Positions 1 through 9,176 are shown, counted from the first letter of the stretch. The stretch: 37,559 nucleotides of DNA from Candidatus Parepulonipiscium sp. PG-Nuni2H_MBin01 (GCA_001994995.1 MDJM01000039.1:1-37559); one strand, 5' to 3'. The notes: generated by a model not told the origin, from the letters alone. Program-made: numbers and translations.

Positions 1-39
1 GTTAAAGAAGAAAGAATGGCAATTCATCTCACCACCTAA
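1..39 (+). CDS. Possible C-terminal tail of a TnpB-like protein (partial)
   Basis: The first twelve codons of the window are open in frame 1 (ending MAIHLTT) and stop with TAA at 37-39, inside the loop of a stem-loop typical of IS200/IS605 right ends. Many tnpB genes end inside their own 3' omega-RNA hairpin, which is the only reason for this call. The rest of the gene would lie to the left of the window. Too short to recognise by sequence alone. Confidence 0.3.
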   Translation, partial: VKEERMAIHLTT

Positions 40-60
40 AGAGGTGGGAGTATTCTTGCC
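18..60 (+). mobile_element. IS200/IS605-type right-end stem-loop / omega-RNA 3' end
   Basis: GGCAA (18-22) pairs with TTGCC (56-60) as an outer stem. Inside it CCACCT (32-37) and AGGTGG (42-47) form a hairpin with loop AAAG, extended by CTC (28-30) and GAG (48-50) around a bulged A. A GGCAATTCATC...hairpin...CTTGCC layout is characteristic of right ends of TnpB-carrying elements in Clostridia; that identification rests on remembered family features, not on a search. The element body is outside the window. Confidence 0.55.
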
Positions 61-70
61 TAATTTAGAT

Positions 71-104
71 AAAAAAAGATGGAATATATACTCCATCTTT
101 TTTT
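71..104. terminator. Bidirectional intrinsic terminator
   Basis: A13-type arm 71-83 (seven A then GATGGA) pairs with 92-104 (TCCATC then T run) around an 8-nt loop. The A run and T run make it work in both directions: it ends the minus-strand udp transcript and would stop read-through from the mobile element on the left. Confidence 0.8.
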
Positions 105-106
105 TA

Positions 107-880
107 TTACGCCTTATCTTCTTTAATTAAACTGCGCATAGCATCAACAGCAGTTTTAATTGCTAAATCAGTATCATGCACCACAGGATTTGCTAACCCC
201 TGTGCTTCTCTTTCTTGATTAGCTACAGCTAAAAATATAGAGCCACACCTTACATTTAAAGTGCTTGCTACAATAAATAATGCAGCCGATTCCATCTCAG
301 AAGCTTTCGCACCTAATCTCTTCCACGCATCCCACTTTTGTTGAAGTTCGTAACTAACTGGCATTTTTTCAGGTGAATGCTGACCATAAAACGCATCTTT
401 ACATTGCACAATTCCCGTATGATAACATGCTTTTACACTTTTCGCAGCTTGCACAAGCGCATTAGCTACTTCTAAGTTAGCTACCGCTGGAAACTCTATA
501 GGCGCATACTCTTTACTCGTACCTTCCATCCTAATCGCTCCAGTAGCAATTACAACGTCACCGCCTTTTACATTAATATCAATACCACCGCACGTACCAA
601 CCCTAATAAAAGTATGTGCTCCACAATTAACTAACTCTTCCATTGCAATAGAAGCCGAAGGTCCACCAATTCCTGTTGAGGTTACGCTAACCTTTACACC
701 TTCTAAGTATCCTGTATAAGTAACATATTCACGACTATCTGCGACCAATATTGCATCGTCAAAATATTTTGCTATTTTTTCACACCTTTTAGGGTCCCCC
801 GGCAAAATTACATATTTGCCTACTTCCCCTTGTCTAGTATGAATATGATACTGCAGTCCCGCTTCGCCAGAATAATTCAT
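107..880 (-). CDS. udp: Uridine phosphorylase
   Basis: Cytoplasmic nucleoside phosphorylase of the NP-I family (PNP/UDP), predicted to convert uridine plus phosphate to uracil and ribose-1-phosphate in pyrimidine salvage. The 257-residue product has the phosphate-site motif GDPKR near residue 30, the [12 protein letters not shown] stretch, RVGTCGGI, and the ribose-binding [10 protein letters not shown] motif; [11 protein letters not shown] and the following WDAWKRLG resemble Firmicute Udp. I start at the ATG at 880 because AGAAAGAGGTGG lies just upstream; the open frame extends 28 codons further without support. The gene follows the acyltransferase by 73 bp on the same strand and ends in a strong terminator. 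A purine nucleoside phosphorylase of the same fold is the main alternative, but the overall match favours Udp. Confidence 0.9.
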   Translation of the reverse strand: MNYSGEAGLQYHIHTRQGEVGKYVILPGDPKRCEKIAKYFDDAILVADSREYVTYTGYLEGVKVSVTSTGIGGPSASIAMEELVNCGAHTFIRVGTCGGIDINVKGGDVVIATGAIRMEGTSKEYAPIEFPAVANLEVANALVQAAKSVKACYHTGIVQCKDAFYGQHSPEKMPVSYELQQKWDAWKRLGAKASEMESAALFIVASTLNVRCGSIFLAVANQEREAQGLANPVVHDTDLAIKTAVDAMRSLIKEDKA

Positions 881-953
881 AATACCACCTCTTTCTAATT
901 TACCGAAATCCACTGTTATTAGCTTTAATAAATTTTTATTATTTACCCCATTT

Positions 954-1943
954 TTAACGAGCAAATAGTCCTACAAATTTACTAATGATTTTGTTAAAAT
1001 ACTTCATAACGCTATTTCTCGACAAAATATACGTTATAAAAGCAGAAGTTACCCCACACACTAATAGTTGCAAAAACACCCATGGTATATAGTAGTTGAT
1101 TGCAAATACTACTGCTACTACATAAGTATGCAAAATGTACACAGGAAATGTATTAAAACCTATATTTGTGAAAAAAGTTTTTGTCGGTTTTACTACATTT
1201 ACCAAAATATACACAAAAGAAAATCCTATAATATACAAGAATATTCTACCCAATATTCCGAGCCAAAATACTAGAGAGAACTCGGCAAATGATTGGTTGC
1301 TATATAGAAACTCAATAGGTAATATATCTGAGTAGGCTAAGATTATTGCTGCTAAAAATGTTATTGTAAGAATTATGGTTATAAGGCCGATTTTACGCTG
1401 TCTAAATTGTATCAATTGCTTTTCTGTGGTGTAGTAGCCGCCTAAAAAAAATGGGAAAAAAAATAAGCTCCTTGATAATGATAAAAATGTATCGAACTCA
1501 CTTGATAATCCCGCTAATACTCCTATTACTAAACTAATTGGAAATATATATTTTATACGTATTATATCTTTTAACGAAATTCGCCAATAAAACATACTTA
1601 TTAAGTACCATAATGCCCATCCTGGGGTTAATAAGGAAAAATTTTCTATACCTACTACTGGAATACTAACTATATTCCATAATGTATTAAATATTAAGTA
1701 TGGAACTAAGAAATTTCTAAAAGCTTTATTGCGACTTTTGTCAAGATTTTTTGAAAAATAGCCCGATATAAAGACGAATACGGGCATATGAAATAAATAT
1801 ATAAACATGTAGATGATTTTTATAACTAATGAATTTTCTTTGCATAGCTCAAGAGAGTGGCCAAATACTACTAAAAATATTAAAACTCCTTTTAGGTTAT
1901 CTAACAAATAGTTTCTTGAGTTATCTTGTATATCGTAAGAAAT
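954..1943 (-). CDS. Acyltransferase 3 family membrane protein (fucose 4-O-acetylase-like)
   Basis: Integral membrane O-acyltransferase of the acyltransferase-3 superfamily, which moves acyl groups onto sugars or wall polymers. The open frame from the TTG at 1907 encodes 317 residues with about ten hydrophobic segments. It shows [18 protein letters not shown] with the family histidine in helix 1, [13 protein letters not shown] in helix 2 and a C-terminal FPVYILHTY. Relatives normally begin about 12-16 residues earlier with an RNYYLDN-like segment. Here SRNYLLDN is encoded in frame upstream of the TTG, back to an ATT codon at 1943-1941. That ATT lies just after AAAGGTGG and 27 nt after the GDSL hydrolase stop. 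I therefore favour the ATT start (329 residues). The acceptor substrate is unknown; the neighbouring GDSL hydrolase could remove the same acyl groups. Confidence 0.8.
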   Translation of the reverse strand: MSYDIQDNSRNYLLDNLKGVLIFLVVFGHSLELCKENSLVIKIIYMFIYLFHMPVFVFISGYFSKNLDKSRNKAFRNFLVPYLIFNTLWNIVSIPVVGIENFSLLTPGWALWYLISMFYWRISLKDIIRIKYIFPISLVIGVLAGLSSEFDTFLSLSRSLFFFPFFLGGYYTTEKQLIQFRQRKIGLITIILTITFLAAIILAYSDILPIEFLYSNQSFAEFSLVFWLGILGRIFLYIIGFSFVYILVNVVKPTKTFFTNIGFNTFPVYILHTYVVAVVFAINYYIPWVFLQLLVCGVTSAFITYILSRNSVMKYFNKIISKFVGLFAR

Positions 1944-1970
1944 AGTACCACCACCTTTTTCTACTGTTGT

Positions 1971-2591
1971 TTATAATGCATCTATCCATGACTTTGCAAT
2001 TAAAACATGACCTTTTGGGGTTGGATGCACTCCATCGTATGTCCAGTAGCAGTTTGGCTTTTCTGCTGTAATTTCATTATTAAATATCTCTTGTAACGGT
2101 ATATAAACTGCGTTATATTGTAAAGCTAGTTGCTTAACTACCTCAATTTTAGGCTCTAAATCTTCATGCCACTCTAATTGCTTTGGCTCCGTTGGTAGTA
2201 GGAATGGTGACATTAATATAATTTTTAGCGCTGGATTTTTTTCCAATGCTGAGTCTAGCAAATAGTGGTAATGCTCTTTAAATGTATTAACAGGGACTTC
2301 AATTCCCAAATCGTATCTGCGCCATGTGTCATTTACGCCCACTAAAAGTGATAAGATGTCTATATCTAAACATAGAGTCGAGCGCTTCCACCTCTTTTGT
2401 AGGTCTGCTGTACGGTCCCCGGCAATGCCACGATTAATACATTTTATATTATCATCTGCCATATGCTTTTGAATATAGTAATTAATTAAGTTAACATATC
2501 CATTGCCTAAATCATCGTAGTCCATACGATTCCTATGGCAATCTGTAATGCTATCCCCTTGAAATAAAATAGTCGTATTTTGTTTTAACAT
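1971..2591 (-). CDS. SGNH/GDSL-family esterase or lipase
   Basis: Small cytoplasmic serine hydrolase (206 residues) of the SGNH/GDSL clan, which hydrolyses acyl esters or thioesters. The conserved blocks appear in order: FQGDSITD with the nucleophile serine near residue 14, GIAGDRTADL (block II glycine), LVGVNDTW (block III GxND) and YDGVHPTPKGH near the C-terminus giving the Asp and His of the triad. No signal peptide. The ATG is preceded by GAAAGGAACG. It is the first gene of a minus-strand group with the membrane acyltransferase, suggesting a polymer acylation/deacylation pair. The exact substrate cannot be read from sequence. Confidence 0.85.
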   Translation of the reverse strand: MLKQNTTILFQGDSITDCHRNRMDYDDLGNGYVNLINYYIQKHMADDNIKCINRGIAGDRTADLQKRWKRSTLCLDIDILSLLVGVNDTWRRYDLGIEVPVNTFKEHYHYLLDSALEKNPALKIILMSPFLLPTEPKQLEWHEDLEPKIEVVKQLALQYNAVYIPLQEIFNNEITAEKPNCYWTYDGVHPTPKGHVLIAKSWIDAL

Positions 2592-2807
2592 ATCGTCGTT
2601 CCTTTCGATTAATTAGTAATATTATAATTACATTATAAGAATAAGTTAATAATTAGTAATGTTCCCATTATTATGCATTGTCTTTTACTTATTGCACAAA
2701 TGTATTATAACAAATCGCTTAAATTTTTACTAGTTTTTATTCTCGAGATAAGCCCTCATTTCATATACTTTATCGTATACCAATATATCCCAAAGGAGAC
2801 AAGATTT

Positions 2808-4154
2808 ATGGAATCTCTATCAACATTTTTAAACGTGCCAACTATTGGCCCAGACCAGAAAGTATGGTCTGTTGTTTTTACTGGCTTTGATAAAACTACT
2901 TATCCTAATAGGTCTATCACTACTTACAATGATTTATTGTTTAAACATAATATTAGATTTGTGCCAATGGACTCAAATAATACGGAAGAATGTTTTTATA
3001 TACTTGATCCGGCTAATACCGTGCGCGCTACAATTTATGCTAACGATGATGAGCCTGTTGAGGCAAGTGATATTATCAATGTTATTAATTCACTTAACGG
3101 CAAACCTGTTACACATTCTCTTACTAGACTTACTGTTAACCCAATCTGTCCTAACGTGAAAAAAATCTGTGGAGAGTATGTGCTTGGTAGCCCTCTTAAT
3201 GTTGACCCTTATTTACTAGATTTCGTAATTTATTCTTTTGCTCTTATTAATCAAGATGGCACTTTTAGTGTGTATTCTAAAATGCATTTAGAGCAATTAT
3301 CAAACTTAAAAAATTTCAAACCCGACCTTAAAGTAATTATGGCTATAGGCGGCTGGGCAGCAGACGGTTTCTCAGATGCAGCTCTTACTCCTAAGTCTAG
3401 ATTTGCGTTTGCTCGCGAAGCACAAAAGTGGGTAAAAGAGTATAACTTAGATGGTATTGACCTTGACTGGGAATATCCTGGCAGCAGTGCTTCGGGTATA
3501 AAGTCTAGACCAGAGGATACTGCTAACTTTACACTTCTAATTGAAGCTTTAAGAATGGTTCTTGGCGAGTCAGCTTGGATTAGCGTTGCAGGTATTGCGG
3601 ATAGAAACTATATTAGAAATGTAGAAATTGCAAAAATCGCGCCGTATATTAATTATTTTAACGTGATGACTTACGATTTTACTGCAGGTAACATTGATGA
3701 AAGTGGTAATTTGCATCAGGCTAATTTATACTCTTCTGAACTTAGCTTTAGTAATATTAGTGTGGACTTATATATTAATAACTTAGTTCAAGCTGGTATG
3801 CCACCTGAAAAAATCTTAGTTGGCCTTGCATTCTACGGTCGCCGCGGTGCCACTTTCACTAAGACTTACGATGAAATTAAATCTAATTATATTAATAAAA
3901 ACGGTTACACCATTAGATGGGATAATAAAGCGAAAGCTCCTTATATTGTTGACCAAGAAGGCAATTTCTTCTTATCTTTTGATAATGAATTGTCGATTTA
4001 CTATAAAGGGCAATATGTAATTGAAAATTGTTTAGGAGGCTTGTTTAGCTGGCAATCTAACTATGACCAAGCAAACATGCTGTCTCTTGCTATGAGCTAT
4101 GCTATTAAAGACCCTTATAAGTTAGAAGAAATTCTTCAGAGCTACTATAATTAA
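2808..4154 (+). CDS. GH18 glycoside hydrolase without signal peptide
   Basis: Family 18 glycosidase (chitinase-like; substrates contain beta-1,4-linked GlcNAc). In 448 residues it has an N-terminal region of about 125 residues that I do not recognise, then a TIM-barrel domain with MAIGGWA (about 178-184) and the catalytic DGIDLDWEYPG, where Glu222 is the proton donor and Asp215, 218 and 220 complete DxxDxDxE. MTYDF follows, and a late W in LFSWQSNYDQ. The start at 2808 is set by AAAGGAGAC upstream. The frame is open 45 codons further and that extension is hydrophobic, but it has no binding site before it. As called, the enzyme stays in the cytoplasm unless exported otherwise, so a spore-associated role like other clostridial GH18 proteins is possible. 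It is monocistronic, divergent from the GDSL gene, with its own terminator. Confidence 0.85.
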   Translation: MESLSTFLNVPTIGPDQKVWSVVFTGFDKTTYPNRSITTYNDLLFKHNIRFVPMDSNNTEECFYILDPANTVRATIYANDDEPVEASDIINVINSLNGKPVTHSLTRLTVNPICPNVKKICGEYVLGSPLNVDPYLLDFVIYSFALINQDGTFSVYSKMHLEQLSNLKNFKPDLKVIMAIGGWAADGFSDAALTPKSRFAFAREAQKWVKEYNLDGIDLDWEYPGSSASGIKSRPEDTANFTLLIEALRMVLGESAWISVAGIADRNYIRNVEIAKIAPYINYFNVMTYDFTAGNIDESGNLHQANLYSSELSFSNISVDLYINNLVQAGMPPEKILVGLAFYGRRGATFTKTYDEIKSNYINKNGYTIRWDNKAKAPYIVDQEGNFFLSFDNELSIYYKGQYVIENCLGGLFSWQSNYDQANMLSLAMSYAIKDPYKLEEILQSYYN

Positions 4155-4160
4155 TAAATA

Positions 4161-4187
4161 GGCTAATTCCTTTCATTGGAATTAGCC
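4161..4187 (+). terminator. Stem-loop after GH18 gene
   Basis: GGCTAATTCC (4161-4170) pairs perfectly with GGAATTAGCC (4178-4187), loop of 7. The downstream tail TTAAATTT is only moderately T-rich, so termination may be incomplete. Confidence 0.6.
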
Positions 4188-4280
4188 TTAAATTTGCTTC
4201 AAGCTTTAGTTTATTTTTTTGTCGTGTGTTTATGTCATACTCATATTGGGTAAAATATAGTTATTAGAAAGGAGCTGAGT

Positions 4281-5267
4281 ATGGCTGAAAGATTTAGCGT
4301 AAACGCTAGAGTTCCTAAATATAACGATAAAACATTTAAGGAACTTACTAAAGACGATGAAATTATTTGGGAAATTTTAATTTATTTTATAATAACCCAT
4401 GATGTGGATTTAGATGAGTATTTTATAGAAAGAGAAGATGTAACTTTTCTTAATTATACTCAAACGGATGTTGAAAAACTTGAAGCGGATAGAGTTTTTA
4501 AGTTAGTTCATAAAATTACTGGTAATATTGTTTACCTTCATATTGAGTTTCAATCTAAAGTTGATTTCACAATGCCTTTTAGAGTAGATAGCTACAGAAG
4601 TAACCTACGTAAAGATTATTTATTTAAAAATGGTATAGATTCAAATGCAAGTCGAGATAAAGCTCGCGCCCCGCAAATTATTAGTGCTGTAGTGTATTTA
4701 GGTAGTGGCCTGTGGACTGCTGCTAATAATCTAGGAGAAGTTACTGGTTTTAATAATATTTACATTAGTCCTGATGCTTCTATGGAAGATAAGCTAAATC
4801 ATAAACTAGCTTTTCAACATAAGTGTGTAGTATCAGCTAGTGAACCAATCTATCATATAGTTAATCCTACTGCTGAAGAACTTATTGCTGCTGGTGGGTT
4901 GTTTGCTGCTATGATTTATGTTGTTAAAAGTATTTCTGCTACGGACTTTGTAGATAACATTATTTTTGTTGCAAAGCATTGGGGACTTGAGATTAGCCAG
5001 ATTGATAATTTCTTTAAACTAATCCGCCCTATAATTGTTGCAGAGGAGTTTGAAATTATTATAGAAACTCTTTTAAGTTGCAGAGAGGAGATTGTAAATA
5101 TGTTTGTATCAGTTGATGATGCTATTTTTGCCCGCGGTGAAGCTATTGGTGAGGCTCGTGGTAAAGTTATAGTCTATTATAATGAAATGAATCTTACTAT
5201 TGATGAGATATCTACTAAATTAAATATGGACATTTCAGATGTCGAAAGCATAGTTAAAAATTTATAA
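4281..5267 (+). CDS. Rpn family nuclease / PD-(D/E)XK nuclease-family transposase-like protein
   Basis: 328-residue protein of the Rpn/YhgA-like group, nucleases of the PD-(D/E)XK fold linked to RecA-independent DNA exchange and often multicopy in Firmicute genomes. The conserved core is visible: EADRVFKL (Asp70), then HIEFQS (Glu89 and Gln91, the E-x-Q form of the motif) and the following MPFRVDSYR with conserved Arg and Tyr. The C-terminus ends in a short EARG stretch and a helix-turn-helix-like DEISTKLNMDISDVE segment, common in this family. ATG preceded by AAAGGAG. The gene stands alone between two terminators, typical of an independently acquired cassette, but I see no inverted repeats or target duplications around it. 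Confidence 0.8.
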   Translation: MAERFSVNARVPKYNDKTFKELTKDDEIIWEILIYFIITHDVDLDEYFIEREDVTFLNYTQTDVEKLEADRVFKLVHKITGNIVYLHIEFQSKVDFTMPFRVDSYRSNLRKDYLFKNGIDSNASRDKARAPQIISAVVYLGSGLWTAANNLGEVTGFNNIYISPDASMEDKLNHKLAFQHKCVVSASEPIYHIVNPTAEELIAAGGLFAAMIYVVKSISATDFVDNIIFVAKHWGLEISQIDNFFKLIRPIIVAEEFEIIIETLLSCREEIVNMFVSVDDAIFARGEAIGEARGKVIVYYNEMNLTIDEISTKLNMDISDVESIVKNL

Positions 5268-5271
5268 CTAG

Positions 5272-5309
5272 AAAAAAGCGTCTAGCATAGTTAGCTAGAC
5301 GCTTTTTTT
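5272..5309. terminator. Bidirectional terminator between rpn and metG
   Basis: GCGTCTAGC (5278-5286) and GCTAGACGC (5294-5302) form a perfect stem with a 7-nt loop, flanked by six A on one side and seven T on the other. It serves the converging rpn-like and metG transcripts. Confidence 0.9.
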
Positions 5310-7272
5310 ATTTTACAATTGCTCCTGCGACCATTTCACCAAGCGGTCCTACTGCAACTAAATCTCCATTATCATCTGAAGCACACAGTACCATGCCTTC
5401 TGATACAATGCCTCTTAATTTAACAGGTTTTAAGTTTGTAACTACAACAACCTTTTTACCCACAAACTCTTCAGGTGTATAATACTTTGCAATCCCTGAT
5501 ACAATTGTCCTAGTTTGGGCACCTATTTTTATAGTAGACACTAATAACTTATCTGTTTTAGTCACCTTCTCACATTTAATTACTTCTCCTACTTTAAGCT
5601 GTACTTTAGAGAAATCTTCTATAGTAATATTCTCTACTATCGAAGCATCTTTACTAATTTTATCTTCTTTACTAATTTTGTCTTCTTTATTTGTCTTGTT
5701 GTCTTTAGTTTCCACAAAGTCTAATTCAGCTAATTCCTTTTTAATATCAATACGAGGGAAAATATTTTCACCTTTTTTCGCTTGGACATCTCTAGGTAAC
5801 ATACCAAATGAATGAATGCTATCCCACGCAGTTAACTCACCACGCTCAATCCCAAGTTGCGCCCAAATCTTATCTGGAGTTCTTGGCATAAAAGGTTCTA
5901 TCATTATACTAACAATTCTTAGTCCTTCCGACAAAGTGTATAATACACCAGCCAACTTAGCTCTATTTGCTACGTCTTTTGCTAATATCCAAGGCATAGT
6001 CTCATCAATGTACTTATTTAGCCTTCGTATAATAAGCCAAATATTTTCAAGCGCGCTGTTAAGGAAAAGCTGGTCCATATTCTGTTCCATTTTAGTGACA
6101 TTATCTATAATTAAAGCTTGTACACTTTCATCAAATTCATTGGTTTCTTGAATTACAGGTAATATACCATCATCAAAATATTTTTCAATCATAGCTACAG
6201 TTCTAGACGTTAAATTACCTAAGTCGTTAGCCAAATCTGCATTGATACGGGTAATTAACGCCTCATTAGTAAAGTTTCCATCTTGTCCAAATGCAACTTC
6301 GCGCAATAAAAAATATCTAATTGCATCACTCCCATACCTTTCCACCAAAACAGTAGGGTCAACTACATTGCCTTTAGATTTACTCATTTTTCCGCCGTCT
6401 ATAACTAGCCAGCCATGTCCGAATACTTGTTTTGGTAATGGTTCACCTAAAGCAAGGAGCATTGCAGGCCAAATTATTGTATGAAATCTAACTATCTCTT
6501 TACCTACTAACTGAACGTTTGCAGGCCAGAATTTTTTATATAAAGTATCATCGTCTGACATAAAACCTAGAGCAGAAATGTAATTTGATAATGCATCTAG
6601 CCAAACATAGACTATATGTTTATCATCAAAAGTTACAGGAATTCCCCATTTAAAAGAAGTTCTAGATACACACAAATCTTCAAGACCTGGGCGTAGGAAG
6701 TTATTTAACATTTCATTTTGCCGTGACTGAGGTTGAATAAAATCAGGGTTTTCTTCTATATGTTTAATAAGAGCTTCTTGGTATTTTGATAATCTAAAAA
6801 AGTAAGACTCTTCTTTAACTTCTTCTACATCTCGGCTACAATCAGGACATTTGCCATCTACTAGCTGATGGTCTGTAAAAAATGATTCGCAAGGTGTACA
6901 GTATAACCCTACATATTCACTTTTATAAATATCCCCTTGCTCATATAATCTTTTAAATATCTTTTGTACTGCTTTCACATGTTCCTTATCCGTAGTCCGA
7001 ATAAATTTATCATAAGAAATATCCATAGTAGTCCACAAGTTTTTTATCCCGTCAACTATTCTATCAATAAATTGTATTGGTGTTACACCTTCTTCAATAG
7101 CACGTCGTTCTAATTTTTGACCATGTTCATCTGTTCCTGTAAGAAACATTACATCATACCCGCGAAGCCTTTTGTATCTTGCCATTGCATCAGCTGCGAC
7201 AGTTGTGTAAGAATGTCCAATGTGAAGCTTATCACTTGGATAATATATTGGTGTTGTAATATAATAAGTCAT
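5308..7272 (-). CDS. metG: Methionyl-tRNA synthetase
   Basis: Class I aminoacyl-tRNA synthetase charging tRNA-Met, 654 residues. HIGH is at 17-20 and KMSKS at 295-299. A zinc knuckle has CTPC (125, 128) and CPDC (142, 145). The anticodon-binding helical domain follows. After a Lys/Asp-rich linker (about 520-550) the C-terminal Trbp111/EMAPII-type tRNA-binding OB domain begins at IEDFSKVQLKVGEV and includes KPVKLRGIVSEGMVL. The linker contains a short repeat of KEDKIS encoded by a tandem duplication near 5660-5690, a likely slippage site. ATG preceded by TTAGGAGGAAAT. No T-box leader is visible upstream. The gene shares a 184-bp divergent region with the Hsp70 gene. Confidence 0.97.
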   Translation of the reverse strand: MTYYITTPIYYPSDKLHIGHSYTTVAADAMARYKRLRGYDVMFLTGTDEHGQKLERRAIEEGVTPIQFIDRIVDGIKNLWTTMDISYDKFIRTTDKEHVKAVQKIFKRLYEQGDIYKSEYVGLYCTPCESFFTDHQLVDGKCPDCSRDVEEVKEESYFFRLSKYQEALIKHIEENPDFIQPQSRQNEMLNNFLRPGLEDLCVSRTSFKWGIPVTFDDKHIVYVWLDALSNYISALGFMSDDDTLYKKFWPANVQLVGKEIVRFHTIIWPAMLLALGEPLPKQVFGHGWLVIDGGKMSKSKGNVVDPTVLVERYGSDAIRYFLLREVAFGQDGNFTNEALITRINADLANDLGNLTSRTVAMIEKYFDDGILPVIQETNEFDESVQALIIDNVTKMEQNMDQLFLNSALENIWLIIRRLNKYIDETMPWILAKDVANRAKLAGVLYTLSEGLRIVSIMIEPFMPRTPDKIWAQLGIERGELTAWDSIHSFGMLPRDVQAKKGENIFPRIDIKKELAELDFVETKDNKTNKEDKISKEDKISKDASIVENITIEDFSKVQLKVGEVIKCEKVTKTDKLLVSTIKIGAQTRTIVSGIAKYYTPEEFVGKKVVVVTNLKPVKLRGIVSEGMVLCASDDNGDLVAVGPLGEMVAGAIVK

Positions 7273-7378
7273 ATTTCCTCCTAATTCGTAAGTAGTTTAA
7301 CTCCTCAGTACATAATAAAGGCTACCCATATTCTGGATATTCTATACAATTAAGATAAGAATTTTTGTACTTGAGTGA

Positions 7379-7407
7379 TTGAAACTAGGTATATTTTGTA
7401 ATATAAT
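7379..7407 (+). promoter_or_regulatory. Predicted sigma-A promoter of hscC/J-TPR operon
   Basis: TTGAAA (7379-7384), 17-bp spacer, TATAAT (7402-7407). This places the start about 45 nt upstream of the hscC ATG. No CIRCE element was seen in the intergenic region. Confidence 0.7.
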
Positions 7408-7456
7408 ATGTAGGTACTTAGTAATAATTTATTTTACAGAAAGCAGGTAACTTGAC

Positions 7457-9145
7457 ATGATAATTGGAATTGATTTAGGGACAACAAATAGTTTAGTAGC
7501 ATATTTTTCTGATGAGGGTGCAAAGATTATCCCAAATAGATTTGGCAGTAACCTTACGCCGTCTGTAGTTAGTATAGATGAAGATAATAATATTTATGTA
7601 GGTGAAGTTGCAAAAGAGAGATTACAACTTTATCCTGACTTTAGCGCTGCGGTTTTTAAAAGAGATATGGGAACAAATAAAAAGTTTAAATTAGGCGCTC
7701 AAGAGTTTACTGCTGAGGAATTATCTTCTTTTGTTTTAAAGGCACTTAAAGAAGATGCTCAAACATTTTTAGGGATAGAAGTTACAGAAGCAGTAATTAG
7801 TGTACCTGCCCATTTTAATGAAATGCGTAGAAAAGCGACGAAAAGAGCAGGCGAATTAGCAGGGCTTAAAGTTGAACGAATTATTAGCGAACCGACAGCG
7901 GCAGCGATTGCTTATCAGTTGCACGAACGTAAAGATGGAGTAAAATCGCTGATTTTCGACCTTGGTGGTGGCACATTTGATATTTCAGTATTAGAATTTC
8001 ATGATAACATTTTAGAAGTTAGAGCAGTTGCTGGTGATAATTATTTAGGAGGAGAAGATTTTAGTGATGTATTATACAAGATGTTTTTACACAAACACAA
8101 TTTAAACGAAAAGGAGATTGAGTACAAAACAACATTGTACATACGTGAACAGGTAGAAAAAGCGAAGATTAAATTTTCTACTAATAAGGAAGTATCTTTA
8201 TCGTGCAATGTGGATGGAAAAGTTCTTAGTAGCGTGATTTCGATGGATGAATTTAATTTAAAATGTAATGACTTATTTGATAAAATACGTAAACCTATTA
8301 AAAGAAGTCTTTCTGACGCTAAAATTAATCTTAAAGATATTGATAGCGTTATTCTAATCGGCGGTGCTACTAAATTGCCTATAGTCTATAAGTTTGCTAG
8401 TAAGCTATTTAGATGCATTCCGTACACTCATATTAATCCTGATGAGGCAGTGGCTATTGGGGCAGCTATACAAGCAGCTATGAAAGAGCGCCATGATGAT
8501 GTTAGGGAAATCATTTTAACGGATGTATGTCCATTTACGTTAGGCACTGAGGTTGTAAGGTATACTGATAAAGACTCTTATGAAGGCGGTTACTTTTGCC
8601 CTATTATCGAGAGAAATACTGTTATTCCAACAAGTAGAACTGAGCGTATATATACAGTGTATGACGATCAAACACAAATTCGCATCAACATTTTGCAAGG
8701 TGAAAGCCGGTTAGCGAAAAATAATATATCTATAGGCGAAATGTTAGTTGAAGTTCCAAAGGCTAAGGCAGGCAATGAACCGATAGATATTACTTATACG
8801 TATGATATAAATTCTCTACTTGAGGTTGAAGTTCGTATAGTTTCAACTAAGCAAGTCACTAGACAAATTATTAAAAATCAAGATATTGAAATGGATGATG
8901 AAGCTATTAGTAAAAGACTAGAGCAGCTAGCTTACTTAAAAACGCCACCTAGAGAACACGAACTTAATAAGTTGCTTTTAACTCGCGCTGAGAGATTATA
9001 CGAAGAAAGTATAGGTGACATTAGAAAGCATTTAGAAATTGAATTATTAAAATTTGATACGGCACTTAATTCCCAAGACAATACGAAAATTGAAAAAGGG
9101 AGAAAACGATTAGAAGAAGTTCTTGCTAGACTTGAAGATATTTAG
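7457..9145 (+). CDS. hscC: HscC-like Hsp70 family chaperone
   Basis: ATP-driven cytosolic chaperone of the Hsp70 superfamily, 562 residues, closer in length to HscC (about 556) than to DnaK (about 610-640). The ATPase domain has the phosphate-1 loop IDLGTTNSL (5-13), VPAHFNEMRRKATKRAGELAGL, SEPTAAAIAY and the phosphate-2 loop FDLGGGTFD (167-175), then LIGGATKLP. The substrate domain begins near DVCPFTLGTEV and includes NTVIPTSRTE. The C-terminal lid is short and lacks the EEVD-like or DnaK-type tail. The ribosome site is weak (AAGCAGG). It is 31 bp upstream of the J-TPR gene, so the two probably form a dedicated chaperone/co-chaperone pair, comparable to HscC-DjlC of E. coli. Confidence 0.85.
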   Translation: MIIGIDLGTTNSLVAYFSDEGAKIIPNRFGSNLTPSVVSIDEDNNIYVGEVAKERLQLYPDFSAAVFKRDMGTNKKFKLGAQEFTAEELSSFVLKALKEDAQTFLGIEVTEAVISVPAHFNEMRRKATKRAGELAGLKVERIISEPTAAAIAYQLHERKDGVKSLIFDLGGGTFDISVLEFHDNILEVRAVAGDNYLGGEDFSDVLYKMFLHKHNLNEKEIEYKTTLYIREQVEKAKIKFSTNKEVSLSCNVDGKVLSSVISMDEFNLKCNDLFDKIRKPIKRSLSDAKINLKDIDSVILIGGATKLPIVYKFASKLFRCIPYTHINPDEAVAIGAAIQAAMKERHDDVREIILTDVCPFTLGTEVVRYTDKDSYEGGYFCPIIERNTVIPTSRTERIYTVYDDQTQIRINILQGESRLAKNNISIGEMLVEVPKAKAGNEPIDITYTYDINSLLEVEVRIVSTKQVTRQIIKNQDIEMDDEAISKRLEQLAYLKTPPREHELNKLLLTRAERLYEESIGDIRKHLEIELLKFDTALNSQDNTKIEKGRKRLEEVLARLEDI

Positions 9146-9176
9146 GAGATAGTTAAACAAAGAGAGGGGACACTTG

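Noticed and set aside
1068..1335. Two plus-strand open frames of 66-68 codons
   Set aside because: They lie antisense inside the membrane acyltransferase gene, have no ribosome site and no recognisable product.
7273..7456. Possible T-box leader for metG
   Set aside because: Some Firmicutes regulate metG by T-box, but no AGGGTGG-like antiterminator motif or terminator is present in the 184-bp gap.
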